A DNA stretch of 64,000 nucleotides, taken from positions 1,116,001 through 1,180,000 of the forward strand of contig CAWIOS010000013.1 of the NCBI GenBank assembly GCA_963837815.1, read 5' to 3'. The DNA is from Fen-1273 sp963837815. GTDB lineage: Bacteria > Bacteroidota > Ignavibacteria > UBA10030 > UBA6906. The translations under genes and the position numbers were made by a program. Shown one piece after another: positions 55,012-63,635 of this stretch. Every line of letters begins with the position of its first letter. Position 1 is the first letter of the stretch. Below the pieces are notes generated by a model that was not told the DNA's origin, did no database searches, and worked only from the letters and a program-made list of their open reading frames with translations.

Positions 55012-55359
55012 GTGCCTGCCGTTAAAAAGAACGCACAGGCTGAGTCGGTTGAATCGATGCAGCAATGAGTGGCTAACCAATGTGTGCCTCGCTGAGGAAC
55101 GGTTACAGCGGTATGTAGGCTCTATTGCGTGGCTGCTTGGTTTCTTCAGAAGGGGACTCTGACGCATCATTCACAAATACCTTCACGCCAAATCGGGTTT
55201 CGTTTTCAAAGGGGAATTGACGGTTTGGGTCGAGTTTGACTACAGGTCCAACTGATCGAAGAGAGTTCATTGAACGCGTATCCTGACTGTAAAGATACTG
55301 AGAGGGTCCAGAGATCACAAATCGGTAAGAAATATTGTTTCTTCAATATCTAACATCAG

Positions 55360-56073
55360 TCAGTTTAAATGTGCTCCGCCATCCACTTCTATAATCGTGC
55401 CAGTAACGAATGTGTCCTCCACAAGAAATGCAATTGCCTGTGCTACATCTTCAGGACGACCAACTCTGCGAACGGGCAAATGTTCCGTGGTTTGCCTGAA
55501 CATATTTTCTTTCATTGCCTTTGGCATTGCATTCCACCAGGGTGTATCGATAACTCCAGGAGAAACCGCGTTTACTCTCGTCGGTGCAAGCTCCTTAGCC
55601 AGAGTTGGAACAATTGCTTCAATTGCTCCGTTGATAGCTGCAAGCCCTGCTGTTCCGGGCAAAGCAACTCGCGCACTTCCAGCAGACACGAAGGTAATTG
55701 AGCCTCCTGCCTCCAGATTTCTAAGACCGCTCTGTGCCACCGTAAGTTGACCGAAGAACTTCCCTTCCATTCCACTCCGGATGTCGTCAATACTAAGATC
55801 TTTGAAGGGACCTGCGCCTTTACCACCACTAAACGAGAGAACGAGGTGCTCAAATTTGCCTATATGCTCAAAAAACTCACTGACAGCTCCTCTGTCAGTT
55901 GCATCCACACGTGCGATTTCCACACTAGGGGCAATATGGGCTCGAGCTACTTCAAGGCGATTTTGGTCACGACCGACGATGATGACGTGTAGACCACTTT
56001 TTGATAACCGCATTGCGGTCGCCTCGCCGATTCCTGAACTTCCACCGAAGATAATAGCAGTCAACGATTTCAT
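55360..56073 (-). CDS. SDR-family oxidoreductase
   Basis: 237 residues with an N-terminal GGSSGIGEA (near 10), SFSGG in place of NNAG, a catalytic Ser region (TFVSAGSARV), and a C-terminal VDGGAHLN. At the usual YxxxK site I read GLAAINGAIEA, with no Tyr or Lys, so it may be an atypical or inactive SDR. The start at 56073 follows GGAGA. Substrate unknown. Confidence 0.75.
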   Translation of the reverse strand: MKSLTAIIFGGSSGIGEATAMRLSKSGLHVIIVGRDQNRLEVARAHIAPSVEIARVDATDRGAVSEFFEHIGKFEHLVLSFSGGKGAGPFKDLSIDDIRSGMEGKFFGQLTVAQSGLRNLEAGGSITFVSAGSARVALPGTAGLAAINGAIEAIVPTLAKELAPTRVNAVSPGVIDTPWWNAMPKAMKENMFRQTTEHLPVRRVGRPEDVAQAIAFLVEDTFVTGTIIEVDGGAHLN

Positions 56074-56292
56074 GTAATCTCCACAATTGTATACTAATCG
56101 CAAACTATATTGAAACCGACCAGCGGACCGGAGCTAAGCTGCGGCGATCCACAGTTTCGTACGTCACCGCGCGGCCGGTCGGGTATCGAGACCGCTCAAA
56201 ACGTCCGTTACAGCCGGTTGTTACGCTACCCTCACAGACGAACGATGTGACCTTGTTTCTGCACGCAATTCTGACTACTTCGCCTCGACGAG

Positions 56293-57604
56293 GTTAGGCA
56301 GCATTAATCTATATTCGTGGAAGCGTCTAGTTCTTTGAGCGTATCATGGTAATACACTCCACCTTCACTCCCTGATCGAATATGAGATCGGATAAATTGA
56401 ATAATGTTTGCACGAACTTTAGCGGCATCAGGAAAGTCCTCATCTGTCCAAAATCGTTTTGTCCGATTAAAGTATCCTATACGCGCAAGGAATGCTGCCC
56501 CAAAACTTACGCTTGTTTCTTGTGAGTCATCACTGTCTTGAAGTTTAAATGACCCGTCCGGTTGTAGCGATTCGTTCAGACACCATTTGAGCATTTTCCG
56601 AATTTCGACTCGCATAGCTTCCTGTTGATTTGTTGTAGCCTGGCTCCATCCCAAACTGAATATCTTGACAACATCCATATTGTTATGATTCAAGTAACCA
56701 GTTCTTTCAAGCCAGCCGAGAGGGTATTGTTTATCTTTCATCGCCAGTGTGGCTGCAATGATCTTTTGCCAATCCGGCACATTTCCGTTGAGATAACTGA
56801 CAATATGGAATGTGATACTAAGGTCATCAGTCTTCTTGATTCCGCCATCATTTGGCTCGGAGTACCAAGCACCCCAGTAACCGGTCTTAGGGTTCCGCGC
56901 GGTATTGAGCAACCAATCCAGTAATGCTGTCTTAAGCCTCGGATCATATACATAATTCTTCGGTTCACCGCGCAAAATCAACCGCATCAAGTCAGAAATC
57001 GTTTCATTTAATTCCCGCCGATGGTCTACACCCTCCGTATTCAGATCCGAGATCAATAAATGATTGAGATGCCCCGTCAATTTCTCGGGAGAATTGATCC
57101 GGTCCAAAAAGTGCACCGGATATTTTGGTACCTGGCCTTGATTGGCAAGCGCAGTTATCTGGTCATAAGAAGCATCTAATTTGAAAAACCACTCTGTGTA
57201 CCATCTTCCCCAACTACCATCGATTACAGATTGTTCGTCTATCGCATCTGCATTGGCCGTATCTCTCAGAGCATCGTCCAAGAAACTTGTGTGTTTGCCT
57301 ATGCGTTGATAGTCATGTGTCGCACCACACAACCATTCAGTCTCATAGAGGATTTGATGTGCAGGCCGGTAAGGCTTTCCCTGTTGTTCGAGAGCAAAGA
57401 GCTGTCTTTTTGCCCGGAGAATTCGCACTTCATAATAGGCCCAACGGAGCGTGTTCCACTTCAACGCAAGAACAGCTAAAAGCAAAACAATGATAACGAT
57501 TCCAATTATTGTCTTGGTTGTCACTATAAATTATACCCGGAAATTAGACTTAGTTCTTTGTTTCAGTCGTTAAAATGAATCTGATTATTGGAATGCTGCC
57601 TAAC
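56293..57604. repeat. 13-bp inverted repeat around a single gene
   Basis: GTTAGGCAGCATT at 56293-56305 and its exact complement AATGCTGCCTAAC at 57592-57604 bracket the gene at 56304-57524. GTTAGGC/GCCTAAC match the R'/R'' ends of integron attC sites, and their order is right for a cassette read on the minus strand, but full attC folds were not established. Confidence 0.45.
56304..57524 (-). CDS. membrane-anchored hypothetical protein, alpha-toroid-like
   Basis: 406 residues with an N-terminal membrane anchor (IIGIVIIVLLLAVLALKW), then a helical domain with Trp/Gly-rich turns (GYWGAWYSEPNDGG, LGWLERTGYLNHNNMD, LQPDGSFKLQDS) that resembles alpha/alpha-toroid (terpene cyclase or six-hairpin) folds. 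No catalytic motif is seen. The gene lies within a 13-bp inverted repeat and fits a single-gene cassette. Confidence 0.6.
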   Translation of the reverse strand: MTTKTIIGIVIIVLLLAVLALKWNTLRWAYYEVRILRAKRQLFALEQQGKPYRPAHQILYETEWLCGATHDYQRIGKHTSFLDDALRDTANADAIDEQSVIDGSWGRWYTEWFFKLDASYDQITALANQGQVPKYPVHFLDRINSPEKLTGHLNHLLISDLNTEGVDHRRELNETISDLMRLILRGEPKNYVYDPRLKTALLDWLLNTARNPKTGYWGAWYSEPNDGGIKKTDDLSITFHIVSYLNGNVPDWQKIIAATLAMKDKQYPLGWLERTGYLNHNNMDVVKIFSLGWSQATTNQQEAMRVEIRKMLKWCLNESLQPDGSFKLQDSDDSQETSVSFGAAFLARIGYFNRTKRFWTDEDFPDAAKVRANIIQFIRSHIRSGSEGGVYYHDTLKELDASTNID

Positions 57605-57717
57605 GAACGCTCGCTTGCTGCTGTGACGTGCAGCCAGTTCCACATAACTCACCGCTCGGACTGGTTGGGATCGTGATTAACAAGTCGCGGCTTATACGCG
57701 GAAGAGGTTCAAGAGAT

Positions 57718-58029
57718 TCACTCATGAGTGGATTCGGTCGTATCGAGCACTGCCTCGTACAAAAGTCGCATTCGTCGATTCATTATACGATTGAAGACCA
57801 AGAATGTAGCATGAACAATCGGAGCGAATCCAACTAGGAGCATGAGAGCGCCCGCCCAGAGCAGCTTGTCCTCGATGGTAAATCGGATTGCCATTACAAA
57901 GCACGCGACGGCGGCAACTGCCTCTGCCAGCATTCCCGCGGGAAATAGGAGTTTCGAGTTCGCACCTTCATTCGCCAATCTAATCTTTTCGAATTGGCGG
58001 GTTAATCCCATTCTGGTTTCTGCGTTCAT
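57718..58029 (-). CDS. small membrane protein
   Basis: 103 residues with two hydrophobic helices (AEAVAAVACFVMAIRF and LLWAGALMLLVGFAPIVHATFL) between charged ends. The start at 58029 has GAGG upstream. No family is recognised. Confidence 0.5.
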   Translation of the reverse strand: MNAETRMGLTRQFEKIRLANEGANSKLLFPAGMLAEAVAAVACFVMAIRFTIEDKLLWAGALMLLVGFAPIVHATFLVFNRIMNRRMRLLYEAVLDTTESTHE

Positions 58030-58074
58030 ATGATGCCTCATTCGATGTGAAGGTCGCTTGCCGAATCGGAGCAT

Positions 58075-58543
58075 GTTCAGGGGAATAAAACGCGTAACCC
58101 CTTAATCCGAACGGATACGGGGCCTGTGTGAAGGAGCCATTACTTCGCTAAAGATACCTCCCCCCTCACCGACATGCAATCACACTCGCGTGTGACGGAT
58201 CACGTTCAGCCGATTGCGCTTCGGTAATATCTGATAGTTAGCGGGGGTTATCGCTCGCATCGAGGGGTGTCGTTGATTCTCGAGGGCGGGCGGGGTATCT
58301 TCCGGTACGTTCTTTCGGGCCTCTTCTCGCGGTGGAAAGGAGCGCTGTAGCATTCGGGTCGGATTGCATGCCAAACGAAATTCAGTGATGCACAGTTCAT
58401 TTACCTTACTCTATTCGGCCTTTCGGCTTGTGCGAGAGACTTCCAATCGATCCGGCATTGGGGTGAATAATGGAAGATGCTAATTCTAACCATAGGTAAG
58501 CGCAGCTTATCGCCACGGCTGCGACAAGAATGCCCGAGGCTTT
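58075..58543. other. intergenic stretch
   Basis: About 470 bases with only weak short frames. No gene, repeat or terminator is clear. Confidence 0.4.
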
Positions 58544-59575
58544 ATGCGTAGCTCAATACTTGCAACATTGATCCTAGTGCTCCCTTTGGGATGCAAAGAG
58601 ACCAGCAATCCGGTTGCTCCGGTTACATCACCATCAAGCATCGGTGAAGTTAAGGATAACGTACTTTACACGTTTTCGGTTTCCAAGGATACATTAGGAA
58701 TTCTTGACACATTGACCATGACACTGTCAGCCTCTAATCTGGCGCTAGAACCCGACACACTCTATACCAGCGATTATTACTATGTCTGGTCACTGATGAG
58801 CGATAACGGGAGAGTTATTTCCTCCGGCCCGACTGTTCTTAGTAATCTTATCCTTCAGGTTCTTTTGAATCCTCATCAATCCGCCGTGCTGTACCGGCTC
58901 AACTACCCCATGGCCGACCTTTTTGGTGCACCAATAACGGCGGGCAGCTATGAATTGCGATGGAGTCTCACAATAGGGTTGTCGTTTCAACTGAGCCTCT
59001 CTTGCGGGAAGAGCAAGAACGAAATTACTGATTCGTCTGGAATCACTTCTTCAATCTATCCCTTAAAGGTCGGAAATAAATGGACCTTCAGGACAAGCTA
59101 TATTCTTGGTGATGGAACTGTTCTTGTTGGTGATACGGTGACCCAAACAATCGTTGGGGAAGAGTTGATGAGTGGGGAGAAATGGTTCCTGTTAAGATCC
59201 ACTGATTTTGTTGATCAATTAATCACGGCAAGACAAAATGGCATTTATGTCTATTACGGAGATATCGGCGCTGCGGTCTTGAAGTACAAGTATCCAAGTA
59301 CGGTAGGCGAGGGCTATGCTTCAGGATATGAAGAATGGACTGGTGCAGCAGATTCACTCGTCACATTTCAAATGACGGTTGATTCGACAAATGAAGTCGT
59401 TTCTGTGCCTAAGGGTCTATATCAATGTTATAAGTATCATGCTCCCGAGGTTATTGCAGTCTTCGGGAACAGTTCGAACGAGATAGGTCCCGAGGATGCA
59501 TTCTTGTCCACAATTGGACCGGTAAAGAGAATAGACAACAATATCATTCGTGAACTCATATCGACAAATTTCTAA
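58544..59575 (+). CDS. hypothetical lipoprotein
   Basis: 343 residues with a lipoprotein signal (ILATLILVLPLGC). An N-terminal beta domain (VLYTFSVSKDTLGILDTLTM) resembles the BsuPI type, and a second domain begins IYPLKVGNKWTFRTSYILG, a form common in Ignavibacteria lipoproteins. Function unknown. It is followed by the first of four GCGCCCC repeats. Confidence 0.65.
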   Translation: MRSSILATLILVLPLGCKETSNPVAPVTSPSSIGEVKDNVLYTFSVSKDTLGILDTLTMTLSASNLALEPDTLYTSDYYYVWSLMSDNGRVISSGPTVLSNLILQVLLNPHQSAVLYRLNYPMADLFGAPITAGSYELRWSLTIGLSFQLSLSCGKSKNEITDSSGITSSIYPLKVGNKWTFRTSYILGDGTVLVGDTVTQTIVGEELMSGEKWFLLRSTDFVDQLITARQNGIYVYYGDIGAAVLKYKYPSTVGEGYASGYEEWTGAADSLVTFQMTVDSTNEVVSVPKGLYQCYKYHAPEVIAVFGNSSNEIGPEDAFLSTIGPVKRIDNNIIRELISTNF

Positions 59576-59649
59576 TGGCTGAAAGATGTAATCAATCGTA
59601 CTCTGCGGAGTAAGCAGCGGCTCGACGACCGGCCACCTTTATTTATGGG

Positions 59650-59673
59650 GCGCCCCAGGACGGTGTTGCGGTC
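59650..59673 (+). repeat. GCGCCCC...GACGGTG repeat, copy 1
   Basis: GCGCCCCAGGACGGTGTTGC followed by GGTC. It lies about 75 bases after a gene stop. See copies at 60097, 60514 and 60582. Confidence 0.6.
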
Positions 59674-59741
59674 TGAGACGCACGGTATTTGATGATGACG
59701 CGATATCTTTGCGAGAACATTCGACCGACAGAGCAGGAATA

Positions 59742-60095
59742 ATGGAAGAGTTAAGAATGACAGTAGGTGTGGTCCATTTCGTGGGAGAACAGGATGGCTC
59801 GACAGAACGGGAGTTGAAGGACAAACTTACTCCAATATTCCGCAATAACGGTGCTGTTAAGAAGGCATACCTCGCAAGGGTCAGGTTTGATGACAAGCCG
59901 ACGGTGGTTGTCTGCCTTTGCATTTGTTTTCAGGGAGAACACAAACACGAGATTGTGTCGTCGGTAGGGCAAGTGTTTTCAAATCTGTTTTCAGTCCGTG
60001 AACATCTGGATACAATCTTTCTCAACGATCTCCAGGAGAACGAGCTCGCCGTTGTTTGTAAACCTTTCTTTAGTGCGATCGTGCCTGCCGGGTGA
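59742..60095 (+). CDS. SseB C-terminal-domain-like protein
   Basis: 117 residues resembling the SseB_C domain (LKDKLTPIFRNNGAVKKAYL, then EHLDTIFLND, ending CKPFFSAIVPAG). SseB-like proteins are of poorly known function and are frequent as mobile or cassette genes. The start at 59742 follows GCAGGAAT. Its stop is one base before GCGCCCC repeat copy 2. Confidence 0.6.
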   Translation: MEELRMTVGVVHFVGEQDGSTERELKDKLTPIFRNNGAVKKAYLARVRFDDKPTVVVCLCICFQGEHKHEIVSSVGQVFSNLFSVREHLDTIFLNDLQENELAVVCKPFFSAIVPAG

Positions 60096-60096
60096 C

Positions 60097-60116
60097 GCGC
60101 CCCGGACGGTGTGCTC
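60097..60116 (+). repeat. GCGCCCC...GACGGTG repeat, copy 2
   Basis: GCGCCCCGGACGGTGTGCTC, directly after the stop of the SseB-like gene. Confidence 0.6.
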
Positions 60117-60127
60117 AGGCACGCCAA

Positions 60128-60472
60128 ATGAATGTTAACCCGAAGATGAAGATGAAACCGGAGATATGGATCGGATTAGTAAGTGTTGTTCCCACGGAAC
60201 GCAACACATCTTTGGGCGATGGCACAGGAGGGGCATATGTTAATGTCCTCGGGTTTGCTCTTGGCCAAGAGGATTTTGAAGACAAGGTGAAATTTCATTG
60301 CAAAGCACTTGGATTTGAGCCCCTCGAGATTGAAGACGCAGAACCGTTCGCCCAAAGGATTTCCCAATGGGAAGTCGCTAACGAATTACATGCGCTCGCA
60401 AGAGAAGTTGAAAACACAGGGGAATTCCGATTTGGGACATATCATTCGTTTCCTGCTAAAGGAACTAATTAG
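60128..60472 (+). CDS. hypothetical protein
   Basis: 114 residues (PEIWIGLVSVVPTERNTSLG; FEDKVKFHCKALGFEPLEIE), soluble alpha/beta, no family recognised. Internal ATGs at 60146 and 60152 are possible starts. It sits between GCGCCCC repeat copies 2 and 3. Confidence 0.5.
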   Translation: MNVNPKMKMKPEIWIGLVSVVPTERNTSLGDGTGGAYVNVLGFALGQEDFEDKVKFHCKALGFEPLEIEDAEPFAQRISQWEVANELHALAREVENTGEFRFGTYHSFPAKGTN

Positions 60473-60513
60473 CGAGCGGCATGGGGTTCGTCTACTTTAG
60501 CTTCGAGTCTCAC

Positions 60514-60535
60514 GCGCCCCACGACGGTGTGCGGT
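60514..60535 (+). repeat. GCGCCCC...GACGGTG repeat, copy 3
   Basis: GCGCCCCACGACGGTGTGCG followed by GT; 41 bases after a gene stop. A perfect palindrome TTAATGCGCATTAA lies between copies 3 and 4. Confidence 0.6.
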
Positions 60536-60581
60536 GCGCAAAGAGAACAGATGCGTTAATGCGCATTAAGCTCGACAGGTG

Positions 60582-60620
60582 GCGCCCCAGGACGGTGATG
60601 CGGTCGAGGGGGCGCTCGCA
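60582..60620 (+). repeat. GCGCCCC...GACGGTG repeat, copy 4, with closing stem
   Basis: GCGCCCCAGGACGGTGATGC followed by GGTCGA and GGGGGCGC, so the repeat closes as a hairpin of about seven bases around the conserved GACGGTG. Confidence 0.6.
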
Positions 60621-60745
60621 ATGGGATGTGAGTTCGTGAAACGGGTTTGTCCTTCCTGTGTTCATTGATACGCAGAATCCAGAAGTGTTGCACATCGGTC
60701 TCTTGGTATTGAACCTGTTCATGAACAAAGCTCTAGCAGTCTGAT

Positions 60746-61564
60746 ATGGCAAAAGAGAGACTACCGATCGATCTGACAGCAGCGGCAGATGTGCTCTTTG
60801 CGTCAGACCGAACGTGTTGCGTTTGCACGATCCCAGGCAAGCCGGCGCAGATTCATCACATTGACGAGGATCCCGGCAACAATGCACCAGATAACTTGGC
60901 TGTGCTGTGTCTTGATTGCCACAACGACACACAGATAAGGGGTGGATTTGCTCGCAAGCTCGACGCTGCTCAGGTAGTGCGTTATAGAGAAGATTGGTAC
61001 CAACGCGTGCGAGCTCGTCGTGCCGAGGCCGATCGTCTCGCCGTCAGCGTGATGGCTCCGGAGGTAATACGAAAGACAACTAGTGTGCCCCCGGATATAC
61101 CGCGAGATGCACTCCTTCCCTACATCCAATCACTGCCACAGTTGCGCTTGCGTGCGTATCACGCAGTAGAGGCTGGACGTGGGTATAGCACGGCAGAGAT
61201 GGCGGATTACACCTACAAAATCATTGATGTGATGAAACGAATAATGGTCAATCTCGCCATTTTCTATCCTGACGGGCACTTCGACAATGAGAATCCAGGG
61301 GACTACTTCACAGAGTTAATCGCTTCGCGGTTTAGGTGGCATCGTTCCCATCACGCCACGGAAGGGCATCGCTGGAGTGGCACAATAGTCGGAACGATGA
61401 CGGGGGCATCTGTTATTAGTGATGTGGAACAGATGGTTGCAGATATGGTTGGGTCTCTCGTTTTTGGTGAGACAGTGGAGGGGCGATTTGATTGGGATGC
61501 ATGGAGGGACGCGTGGAGAAAAAGTCCTTCAGAGGGGGCCCATTCCCTTGAATCAACTGTGTAA
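60746..61564 (+). CDS. HNH-domain protein
   Basis: 272 residues. The N-terminal HNH nuclease signature shows CCVC, then QIHHIDEDPGNNAPDNLAVL and CLDCHND, with the zinc Cys pairs and catalytic His present. The C-terminal part is helical (YTYKIIDVMKRIMVNLAIFY) without a known family and may sense or bind a partner. Such proteins occur in defence and mobile-element contexts. It is the last gene of the small-gene run. Confidence 0.7.
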   Translation: MAKERLPIDLTAAADVLFASDRTCCVCTIPGKPAQIHHIDEDPGNNAPDNLAVLCLDCHNDTQIRGGFARKLDAAQVVRYREDWYQRVRARRAEADRLAVSVMAPEVIRKTTSVPPDIPRDALLPYIQSLPQLRLRAYHAVEAGRGYSTAEMADYTYKIIDVMKRIMVNLAIFYPDGHFDNENPGDYFTELIASRFRWHRSHHATEGHRWSGTIVGTMTGASVISDVEQMVADMVGSLVFGETVEGRFDWDAWRDAWRKSPSEGAHSLESTV

Positions 61565-61913
61565 ACGTGGGGGCCCCTATTGTGATCACTAGGGACAATT
61601 CGGGATCGAAATACATCTCTCCCCTCTCGTTATGGGACTCCCACTCGCGGAACGAATCTTTTCACGAACTCATCCTGCCCGGCGTCGAGATCGTTTATGT
61701 CCTGAAGAACCCTCACCCCCTCCCCCTCACCGACCACCTGAGATAACGACACGGATCGGCCTGGACTCGTACTACGTTTTTTTTTCGCTCTCCGATCACT
61801 TTCTTCAAAGCTGGCGCGGCAAAATCTCACTTTTCGGTCCGGAATCCGGGGAGAGAAGTAGGACTTTTTCCGGAGCTTGATAAAGGATCGGGCTGTGGTG
61901 GGAACCACGATCC
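61565..61913. other. intergenic stretch
   Basis: About 350 bases. A minus-strand frame of 122 residues crosses it but shows no family or ribosome site and is not accepted. Confidence 0.4.
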
Positions 61914-62060
61914 CTAGAGCCCATCGATAACTGATGCAATAATCTCCGCTTCGCTTTTCACATAGTCCCAGAATTGATCCTTGGGGCTTTGCAGCCATTC
62001 TTTGGGATCCGAGGGCTCGATTCGCCTTTTATTAACTGGAGGACCGAACCCAGAATCCAT
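61914..62060 (-). CDS. small hypothetical protein or gene fragment
   Basis: 48 residues with protein-like composition (FGPPVNKRRIEPSDPKEWLQ, WDYVKSEAEIIASVIDGL). It could be a complete small gene or the end of a lost longer one. It lies next to the second iteron module. Confidence 0.4.
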   Translation of the reverse strand: MDSGFGPPVNKRRIEPSDPKEWLQSPKDQFWDYVKSEAEIIASVIDGL

Positions 62061-62100
62061 CTCGAAGCATCGAAGCACTCGCGGAGAGATGGATTGTATT

Positions 62101-62237
62101 AGTATGTACTAATATATAAAGGGGAGAAAACGTGATATCAGGCCCGTCAACATTGAGCGAAAAAAGACGGTTGCTACCGTTACAGGCAGACTTTGCTACA
62201 GTTAGGGGTAGACAGTGCTACGGTTAGGGGGAGACCA
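62101..62237 (+). repeat. palindrome plus 22-bp iteron-like module, second copy
   Basis: TTAGTATGTACTAA (62099-62112) leads to TATATAAAGGGG (ends 62124). After 47 bases come three tandem 22-bp units at 62172, 62194 and 62216 (TGCTACCGTTA, TGCTACAGTTA, TGCTACGGTTA). Layout and spacing match the copy at 45701. Confidence 0.65.
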
Positions 62238-62451
62238 AATCGTGTCCAGAGAAATGGCATTTCAGGATCTTCCCCTCAGTTTAGCGCTATTGGGATCTTA
62301 TTGACCTCAGAATGAAGATTCTCGGTTTGGAGATGCGCATAGATCTGGGTTGTAGCAATCGAAACGTGACCTAAGATCTTTGATCTTTCCCTGTTATAAA
62401 GGACACGAAGTTAAGCTCCACGGTGTTGGATAACTACAGGAGGAAAGAACC

Positions 62452-62763
62452 ATGGAGCAAGACAAAGCGAAGAAGGCTCGTCGATATTTCGACCAACAAT
62501 TCAAGGTTGATGCGGTGCGTCTGCTCGCCGAGAGCGGCAAACCCGTCTCGGAAGTGGCCAAGGAATTGGGCGTTAACCGCAACCAGCTGGACCGTTGGAA
62601 GAGGTCACTGGGGAAAGCGTCGCCCCAGACTGCTTTTCCGGGTAATGGCAACATCGGTAGCGAGAAGAAAGAGATTGAGGAACTGCGCCGCGAACTTGCC
62701 CGGGTCAAGGAAGAGCGAGAAATCTTAAAAAAAGCTATGGCCGTGTTCTCACGACGGCCGTGA
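62452..62763 (+). CDS. IS3-family transposase OrfA
   Basis: 103 residues with an HTH (VSEVAKELGVNRNQLDRWKR) and a leucine-zipper-like tail (EIEELRRELARVKEEREIL). The start follows AGGAGGAAAG. Near its end a run of seven A (62727-62733) is a likely -1 slippage site that would join OrfA to OrfB. Confidence 0.9.
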   Translation: MEQDKAKKARRYFDQQFKVDAVRLLAESGKPVSEVAKELGVNRNQLDRWKRSLGKASPQTAFPGNGNIGSEKKEIEELRRELARVKEEREILKKAMAVFSRRP

Positions 62764-63635
62764 TGAAGTATGCGTTTGTCAGCGAGTACGCACATGAGCA
62801 CTCCATTGTGCTCATGTGCAAACTGCTGAAGGCGTCCAGGAGTGGCTTTTACAAGTTCCGGCATCATATTGCCAGTGCTCAGGAGAAAGCCAACGTGAGA
62901 CTTCTGGAGGAGATCAAAATCGTTTACCACGAGAGTCGTGGCATCTATGGCAGCCCTCGTGTATACCGGGAGCTTATCAAGAGAGGCAACGCCTGCGGAC
63001 GCCATCGTGTGGCCCGCCTGATGGCCAAGGAAGGCATCGTGGCGAAGGTCCGGCGACGGTACCGCATTACCACACGACAGCGCGAGGGAGCCCGTCCTGC
63101 ACCGGACCTCGTAAAGCGAAACTTCACCGCCGAGCGTCCCCATCAGGTCTGGACGTCCGATATGACGTACATCTGGACGACGGAGGGGTGGCTGTATCTG
63201 GCGGTGATCCTGGATCTCTTTTCCCGGACCATCATCGGCTGGGCAACGAGCGATCGCATCGATGCTCAGCTCGTCAGCACGGCGTTCCAGCGGGCTCTCT
63301 CGCAATACCGGCCAGGGCTCCAGGTGATCTTTCACAGCGACCGCGGTAGCCAGTACACCAGCAAAGCGTTTCGCGATCTCTTGACCGTAAAGCCGGGGCG
63401 GTTCATCCAAAGCAACGGCTTGAGCTGCTACGACAATGCTGTCACCGAATCATTCTTCCACACGCTCAAGACAGAGTCCGTGTGCTTTGAACACTTCCAC
63501 ACTCGACTGGAAGCACATCAACACCTGTTCGACTACATTGAGGTGTTCTACAACCAGAAACGCCTGCACTCTTCCCTGGGGTACTACACACCATGGGAGA
63601 CACTGCAGGGAATAAATAAATCAAAGGCAGCTTAA
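62760..63635 (+). CDS. IS3-family transposase OrfB (DDE integrase domain)
   Basis: About 291 residues. It has an HTH_21 segment (ESRGIYGSPRVYRELIKRG), then the DDE residues: Asp in VWTSDMTYI, Asp in IFHSDRGSQYTS, and Glu in NAVTESFFHTLKTE. It ends with FYNQKRLHSSLGYYTPWE as usual. The frame is -1 relative to OrfA, entered by slippage at 62727-62733 to give OrfAB. Confidence 0.92.
   Translation: MMKYAFVSEYAHEHSIVLMCKLLKASRSGFYKFRHHIASAQEKANVRLLEEIKIVYHESRGIYGSPRVYRELIKRGNACGRHRVARLMAKEGIVAKVRRRYRITTRQREGARPAPDLVKRNFTAERPHQVWTSDMTYIWTTEGWLYLAVILDLFSRTIIGWATSDRIDAQLVSTAFQRALSQYRPGLQVIFHSDRGSQYTSKAFRDLLTVKPGRFIQSNGLSCYDNAVTESFFHTLKTESVCFEHFHTRLEAHQHLFDYIEVFYNQKRLHSSLGYYTPWETLQGINKSKAA

Noticed and set aside
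55103..55318. 71-codon minus-strand frame
   Set aside because: The end (RFGVKVFVNDASES) looks protein-like, but there is no ribosome site or family; not enough to call a gene.
56074..56303. Complete integron attC site
   Set aside because: GCCTAAC is present at one end, but I could not find a matching GTTRRRY partner at the right distance.
59650..60605. CRISPR array
   Set aside because: The repeats are spaced by whole genes and one 47-base gap, are not identical, and no cas gene is present.
61630..61998. 122-codon minus-strand frame
   Set aside because: Crosses a better-supported 48-residue frame, shows no family and no ribosome site.
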